From Deltaproteobacteria bacterium RIFCSPHIGHO2_12_FULL_43_9 (GTDB lineage: Bacteria > Bdellovibrionota > O2-12-FULL-43-9): a stretch of DNA of 9,523 nt. Position numbers and translations under genes: made by a program. How positions within the stretch are numbered: position 1 is the stretch's first letter; every line of letters begins with the position of its first letter. Under the pieces are notes generated by a model, which was not told the DNA's origin, made no database searches, and saw nothing but the letters and a program-made list of their open reading frames with translations. Shown in pieces: positions 5,475 to 9,523 of the stretch. The stretch lies in contig MGRR01000102.1 of the NCBI GenBank assembly GCA_001798265.1, positions 16,688 through 26,210 on the forward strand, written 5' to 3'.

Positions 5475-7067
5475 TTAATAAGTCGCGGGATCACGGTATT
5501 CTCCAAAGACCTCTTTGAGCGTTGCCACAATCTCTCCCAGGGTCGTATACACCTTAACTGCATCAAGAAAGAGGGGCATAAGATTTGTATCCCCATTCGC
5601 ACCCTTTTTCAAATGCGCAAGCGCTGCCTTAACCTTTTCATTATCGCGTGATTGCTTCAATTTTCTGGTCTCTTCTATCTGTTTTCTTTCAGGTTCATCG
5701 CTTATTCTCAGAATCTCCGGCGCAGGCTCATCTTTAAGAACATGGGAATTGATGCCGACTATCTTCTTCTCCCCTTTTTCAACCTGCTGTTGATAGCGAT
5801 ACGAAGCCCTCTGTATCTCAGCCATTGGAAACCCCCTCTCTATGGCTGAAACCATACCCCCCATTTCATCGATTTTCTTTATGTATTTCAGGGCCTCTTC
5901 TTCCAGTTTATCTGTAAGCGCTTCGACGAAGTATGAACCACCAAGTGGATCAACTGTATTAGTAACCCCACTCTCCTCCTCTATAATCTGCTGCGTTCTG
6001 AGGGCAATTCTAACCGACTCTTCAGTCGGAAGGGCATATGTCTCATCAAGTGAGTTGGTATGAAGCGATTGTGTTCCGCCAAGCACTGCTGCCATCGCCT
6101 GGATGGTTGTCCGAACTACATTATTAACCGGTTGTTGGGCTGTTAAAGAACAGCCGGCGGTCTGACTGTGAAATCTCATCATCTGTGAGCGAACATCTTT
6201 GGCCTTAAACCTCTCTTTCATAATCCTTGCCCACATTCTTCTGGCGGCTCTGAGTTTCGCAACCTCTTCGAAGAAATCATTATGAATATCCCAGAAGAAG
6301 GAGAGCCTCGGGGCAAATGAATCTACATCGAGACCAACATCGAGACCGGCCTGAACGTACGCGATCCCATCTGCGATTGTGAAGGCAAGCTCCTGTATGG
6401 CCGTCGATCCAGCCTCTCTAATGTGATAACCACTTATTGAAATCGTGTTCCACCTTGGAACACTCTTCGTGCAATAATCCAGCACATCGGTAATAAGACG
6501 CATTGAGGGTTTCGGTGGGAATATATATGTCTTTTGCGCAATATATTCCTTCAGAATGTCGTTCTGAATCGTTCCACCCACTTTATCAAATGAGATTCCC
6601 TGCTTTTCAGCAACCGCCAGATACATTGCCAGCAGAATCGCGGCAGGGGAATTGATTGTCATTGAGGTTGTAACCTTATCGAGCGGAATTCCGTCGAAAA
6701 GAACCTCCATGTCCCTTAGTGAATCGATGGCAACGCCGCATTTGCCAACCTCCCCTCGTGCGCGTGGGGAATCCGAATCCCATCCCATAAGTGTAGGAAA
6801 ATGAAATGCAACGCTTAAACCGGTTTGACCATGTTCAAGCAGGTATTTAAAGCGCTTATTTGTTTCCTCAGGGGTTCCGAATCCGGCAAACATCCTCTTA
6901 GTCCATGTTCTGCCACGATACATGTTTGGATGTATCCCTCTGGTAAATGGATATTTACCGGGAAGTCCGATCTCTTTTTTATACGCATCTTTCGGTAAAT
7001 CATCCGGGGTATAGAGCTCATTTATAGGGAGGTCGGAGATAGTGGTAAACTGGGATTTTATATCCAT
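5475..7067 (-). CDS. Acyl-CoA mutase large subunit, isobutyryl-CoA mutase type (IcmA-like)
   Basis: The 530-residue protein is the substrate-binding TIM-barrel domain of the methylmalonyl-CoA mutase family, without the B12 domain. Visible hallmarks: TRGIHPNMYRGRTW (42-55), GTIQNDILKEYI (165-176), SGYHIREAG with catalytic His215 (212-220), HSQTAG with Gln302, and GGTQSLHTNS. Family knowledge: methylmalonyl-CoA mutase holds its substrate carboxylate with Tyr89 and Arg207 (P. shermanii numbering), while isobutyryl-CoA mutase has Phe80 and Gln198. By alignment through RMFAGF and YIAQKTYIF, this protein has Phe60 and Gln178, at the same spacing of 118. I therefore prefer isobutyryl-CoA/butyryl-CoA interconversion over methylmalonyl-CoA. 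A related branched acyl-CoA is possible; many relatives are annotated simply as methylmalonyl-CoA mutase. It follows the acyl-CoA dehydrogenase gene by eight bases, with a weak AAGAG upstream of ATG 7067. Minor oddity: VAFHFPTLMG has His89 where Asp is usual. Confidence 0.93.
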   Translation of the reverse strand: MDIKSQFTTISDLPINELYTPDDLPKDAYKKEIGLPGKYPFTRGIHPNMYRGRTWTKRMFAGFGTPEETNKRFKYLLEHGQTGLSVAFHFPTLMGWDSDSPRARGEVGKCGVAIDSLRDMEVLFDGIPLDKVTTSMTINSPAAILLAMYLAVAEKQGISFDKVGGTIQNDILKEYIAQKTYIFPPKPSMRLITDVLDYCTKSVPRWNTISISGYHIREAGSTAIQELAFTIADGIAYVQAGLDVGLDVDSFAPRLSFFWDIHNDFFEEVAKLRAARRMWARIMKERFKAKDVRSQMMRFHSQTAGCSLTAQQPVNNVVRTTIQAMAAVLGGTQSLHTNSLDETYALPTEESVRIALRTQQIIEEESGVTNTVDPLGGSYFVEALTDKLEEEALKYIKKIDEMGGMVSAIERGFPMAEIQRASYRYQQQVEKGEKKIVGINSHVLKDEPAPEILRISDEPERKQIEETRKLKQSRDNEKVKAALAHLKKGANGDTNLMPLFLDAVKVYTTLGEIVATLKEVFGEYRDPATY

Positions 7068-7075
7068 TATTTATT

Positions 7076-8224
7076 TTACTCTTTTAATTCATGACTTGCG
7101 ATTACGAGTCGCTGGATTTCCGAAGTACCTTCGTATATCTCGGTTATTTTCGCATCTCGGTAATGACGCTCAACCTGATATTCATTACAGTAACCATAAC
7201 CCCCATGAATCTGGATCGCCTTTGAGGTAACCCACATGGCGGTTTCCGAAGCAAAAAGCTTTGCCATCGCGGCCTCTTTTGAAAATCTCTCTTTTCTGTC
7301 CTTTTTCATTGCCGCTCTCACCGCAAGTAGTCTTGCAGCGTCGATCTTTGTCGCCATATCCGCGATCATAAATTGAATCGCCTGAAACTGCGCAATCGGT
7401 GATCCAAACTGCTCTCTCTCCTTCGCGTATGAAACAGCCCTCTCGTAGGCGGCACGGGAGATTCCAATCGCCTGGGCGGCTATCCCAATTCTGCCGCTAT
7501 CAAGGGTCATCATCGCGATCTTGAATCCATCCCCCTCTTCCCCCAATCTTTGAGAAACGGGTACCCTGCAGTTTTGAAAATGTATCTCGGCGGTGCTGGA
7601 GGCACGTATACCCAGTTTCTCTTCCAATTTTCCAACACGGAAACCGGTGGACTTGGTATCAACTACAAACGCGGTTATGCCCTTATGCCCCTTTGCCTTA
7701 TCGGTGATCGCGAAGGTAATCGCGAATCTCGCCTCCGCTCCATTGGTAATAAAGTTTTTCGTACCGTTTAAAATATAATAATCCTTCTCGCGTACAGCTG
7801 TTGTTTTCATACCAGCCGGATCAGAACCCGCCTGTGGTTCGGTTAAACAGAAACAACCTAGTACCTTTCCGCTGGCCATCGGGACCAGAAACTCCTTTTT
7901 TTGCGCATCAGTCCCAAATTTCAGGATTGGATCACATGAGAGTGAATTATTTACCGACATGATAACACCGGTGCTCGCACACGCGACCGATATCTCTTCC
8001 AATGCCAGATAGTAACTTAAGACATCCATACCAGCGCCACCAAATTCCTGCGGTATCGCCACACCCATCAAGCCAAGTTTCCCCATTTCAGAGATTATTT
8101 CCTTCGGAAATCGATGGTTTTTATCGAGTTCCGATGCTTCAGGCACAATCCTTGTCTGGGCAAATTTTCTCGCGGTATCACGGATTAATTTATGTTCTTC
8201 CTGTAGAAATAAATTATCTAGCAT
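7076..8224 (-). CDS. Short-chain acyl-CoA dehydrogenase (butyryl-CoA dehydrogenase type)
   Basis: At 382 residues this is a full-length FAD-dependent acyl-CoA dehydrogenase. It has the first family signature around CLTEPQAGSD (126-135), the second region QFGSPIAQFQAIQFMIADMA, IHGGYGY, and the catalytic base Glu365 in ITEIYEGTSEIQR near the C-terminus, the position used by short- and medium-chain enzymes. VNNSL near residue 91 also fits the butyryl-CoA dehydrogenase branch. It would oxidise butyryl-CoA to crotonyl-CoA in the cytoplasm, passing electrons to an electron-transfer flavoprotein, whose genes are not in the window. Its ATG at 8224 abuts the TAG of the hydratase gene with no gap (TAGATG), and gggg lies six bases upstream, so the two are coupled. 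It sits between hydratase and mutase genes, which suggests a four-carbon substrate. Isobutyryl-CoA or longer substrates cannot be excluded from sequence alone. Confidence 0.95.
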   Translation of the reverse strand: MLDNLFLQEEHKLIRDTARKFAQTRIVPEASELDKNHRFPKEIISEMGKLGLMGVAIPQEFGGAGMDVLSYYLALEEISVACASTGVIMSVNNSLSCDPILKFGTDAQKKEFLVPMASGKVLGCFCLTEPQAGSDPAGMKTTAVREKDYYILNGTKNFITNGAEARFAITFAITDKAKGHKGITAFVVDTKSTGFRVGKLEEKLGIRASSTAEIHFQNCRVPVSQRLGEEGDGFKIAMMTLDSGRIGIAAQAIGISRAAYERAVSYAKEREQFGSPIAQFQAIQFMIADMATKIDAARLLAVRAAMKKDRKERFSKEAAMAKLFASETAMWVTSKAIQIHGGYGYCNEYQVERHYRDAKITEIYEGTSEIQRLVIASHELKE

Positions 8225-9025
8225 CTAGTGCCCCGTAAAAGTTGATCTTCTCTTCTCTATAAATGCGCTACATCCCTCCTTCTGATCATGTGTATCGAAA
8301 CATAGCGCGAATGACTGACGTTCGATTAATAATGCCGACTCCAGGTCTGTATTCAGACCATCATTCATCGTCTTTTTAGCTATAGAAACAGCGAAAGGCC
8401 CCTGACTGGAAATCTCTTTCGCGATTTCATTCACTGTCGATTGAAAGGATTCCGGTGAAACAACCCTGTTTACCAGCCCTATTCGCAATGCCTCTTTCGC
8501 ATCAATCATTCTTCCTGAAAAGATGAGCTCCTTTGCCTTTCTCATCCCGATCTCACGCATTAATCTTTGTGTTCCGCCAAACCCCGGAATTAATCCAAGT
8601 TTAACCTCGGGCTGACCAAACCTCGCGTTCTCGGAGGCAACAATAAAATCACAGGCAAGCGCCAGCTCCAGTCCACCACCAAGCGCGAATCCGTTAACAG
8701 CCGCTATTACCGGAGCAGGAAAATGATCTATTTTGGAGAATACGGTTTGACCGAGCGTTGCGAATTCCAACGCCTTGTTCGGCGTCATCGACTTCATCGC
8801 CGCTATATCAGCCCCCGCGACAAAAGCCTTTGTACCATCACCGGTTATAACCAAAACCCTTAAGGTCTTCTCAGTTTGAAGCTTATTGAGAATTGAACCA
8901 AGCTCTTCCAATACATCCTGATTTAGGGCGTTTAAAACATCACTCCGGCAGATCGTTAACCAGCCTATCCCTTGATCCTCGACAAACTTCACAAATCCCA
9001 TGGAATACTCTTCACTATTTGTCAT
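8225..9025 (-). CDS. Enoyl-CoA hydratase (crotonase family)
   Basis: With the start chosen here the protein has 266 residues, near the family norm of about 260. It carries the oxyanion-hole segment KAFVAGADIAAM (66-77), AAVNGFALGGGLELALACD (108-126) with catalytic Glu120, and ARFGQPEVKLGLIPGFGGTQ (134-153) with Glu140; the two glutamates are 20 apart as in rat mitochondrial crotonase (Glu144/Glu164), so it should be an active hydratase. It adds water to crotonyl-CoA to give 3-hydroxybutyryl-CoA. Start choice: ATG 9025 has gaggat about ten bases upstream and overlaps the dehydrogenase stop by 11 bases. ATG 9001 (258 aa, beginning MGFVKF) also fits the family, while a further ATG at 9076 would extend the overlap with no family support. 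Oddity: the usual NRP before ALN is CRSDVLNALN here. Confidence 0.95.
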   Translation of the reverse strand: MTNSEEYSMGFVKFVEDQGIGWLTICRSDVLNALNQDVLEELGSILNKLQTEKTLRVLVITGDGTKAFVAGADIAAMKSMTPNKALEFATLGQTVFSKIDHFPAPVIAAVNGFALGGGLELALACDFIVASENARFGQPEVKLGLIPGFGGTQRLMREIGMRKAKELIFSGRMIDAKEALRIGLVNRVVSPESFQSTVNEIAKEISSQGPFAVSIAKKTMNDGLNTDLESALLIERQSFALCFDTHDQKEGCSAFIEKRRSTFTGH

Positions 9026-9523
9026 ATCGATAAAATCCTCTTCCACTTTTCCTGCCCAACCACCCGGCATCAACATATTTTCTCAAAAGTGGAGCAGGAC
9101 GATATTTATCGTCACCAAACTCTCTGTGCAGCACCTCCTGAATGGCAAGACAGGTATCCAGCCCGACAAAATCTGCCAATGTTAATGGACCCATCGGCTG
9201 GTTTGTCCCCAACTTCATGGCCTGATCAATATCTTCCACTGAAGCAAGACCCTCCTGAAGAGCAAATATTGCCTCATTGACCATCGGCATCAAAATCCTG
9301 TTTACAACAAAGCCAGGAGAATCCTTCGCCATGACAACGGTTTTCCCCAGCTTTTCGGCAACCTCTTTCATCGCGTCAACCGTGGCATCGGACGTTCCAA
9401 GCCCCCTTATTCCCTCAATAAGGGTCATAACCGGCACCGGGTTCATAAAATGCATCCCGATAACCCTGTCCGCTCTGCCGGTCCAGCCGGCAATCTTTGT
9501 AATTGAAATGGAGCTTGTATTGG
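9015..9523 (-). CDS. hbd: 3-hydroxyacyl-CoA (3-hydroxybutyryl-CoA) dehydrogenase, 5' end missing
   Basis: The frame runs off the right edge, so about 115 N-terminal residues, including the NAD-binding GxGxxG, are missing; 168 residues are visible and the family has about 285. The visible part starts NTSSISITKIAG and contains GMHFMNPVPVMTLIE, where the His and the Glu twelve residues later are the catalytic pair known in human enzyme (His158/Glu170). The C-terminal domain signature DSPGFVVNRILMPMVNEA is followed by QPMGPLTLADFVGLD and ends GRKSGRGFYRYDK. It oxidises 3-hydroxybutyryl-CoA to acetoacetyl-CoA with NAD(P), or the reverse. It is the first gene visible in the minus-strand operon and overlaps the hydratase gene by 11 bases. 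The operon may include more genes, for example a thiolase, to the right. Confidence 0.96.
   Translation of the reverse strand, partial: NTSSISITKIAGWTGRADRVIGMHFMNPVPVMTLIEGIRGLGTSDATVDAMKEVAEKLGKTVVMAKDSPGFVVNRILMPMVNEAIFALQEGLASVEDIDQAMKLGTNQPMGPLTLADFVGLDTCLAIQEVLHREFGDDKYRPAPLLRKYVDAGWLGRKSGRGFYRYDK

Noticed and set aside
5475..7067. Plain methylmalonyl-CoA mutase call
   Set aside because: The Tyr and Arg needed for the methylmalonyl carboxylate are replaced by Phe60 and Gln178, and the neighbours are C4 beta-oxidation genes with no epimerase or MeaB/ArgK-type chaperone in view.
9026..9076. Longer hydratase start at ATG 9076
   Set aside because: It would add 17 residues not expected in the crotonase family and lengthen the overlap with the dehydrogenase gene to 62 bases; the ATG at 9025 has a better ribosome binding site.

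Overview
The window is a piece of bacterial chromosome with ordinary protein-coding genes and short repeat families of the type scattered through many environmental, often anaerobic, Gram-negative genomes. The gene set (a coenzyme-B12 acyl-CoA mutase followed by beta-oxidation genes, exported proteins with signal peptides, and 'cgtcattgcgag...gcaatctc' repeats) would fit a fatty-acid or amino-acid oxidising bacterium such as a Desulfobacterota-like lineage. No rRNA or phylogenetic marker is present, so that assignment is only a guess.

Layout, left to right. 1-1131 (+): the 3' part of an HD-superfamily phosphohydrolase whose stop codon lies inside a repeat. 1121-1428: a dense cluster of short interspersed repeats in both orientations. 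1438-2499 (-): a secreted, charged protein of unknown function. 2500-2991: a gene-free stretch with three consecutive stem-loops ending in a U tract on the + strand (possible small RNA), a possible minus-strand terminator and a composite repeat. 2992-3672 (-): a second secreted protein of unknown function with a strong ribosome binding site. 3673-4042: a divergent, AT-rich intergenic region with a second copy of the repeat found downstream of the 2992-3672 gene. 4043-4869 (+): a two-gene type II toxin-antitoxin module (DUF4258-like toxin, MqsA-type antitoxin), AT-rich. 4980-9523 (-): a tight operon, transcribed right to left: 3-hydroxyacyl-CoA dehydrogenase (5' end beyond the window), enoyl-CoA hydratase, short-chain acyl-CoA dehydrogenase, acyl-CoA mutase large subunit, acyl-CoA mutase small (B12-binding) subunit.

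The most informative result concerns this operon. The large mutase subunit would usually be named methylmalonyl-CoA mutase, but at the two positions that separate substrate classes it has Phe60 and Gln178, the isobutyryl-CoA mutase pair, and not the Tyr/Arg pair of methylmalonyl-CoA mutase. The large subunit (530 aa) plus separate small B12 subunit (139 aa) also matches the IcmA/IcmB arrangement. Together with the three neighbours this gives a continuous route: isobutyryl-CoA to butyryl-CoA, crotonyl-CoA, 3-hydroxybutyryl-CoA and acetoacetyl-CoA. The two mutase genes are separated by a perfect 53-nt palindrome (25-bp arms) that begins one base after the large-subunit stop codon.

I see no phage, CRISPR array or complete insertion sequence. 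The middle segment (about 2930-4910) looks like accessory DNA: AT-rich, bounded by repeats, and carrying a toxin-antitoxin module.
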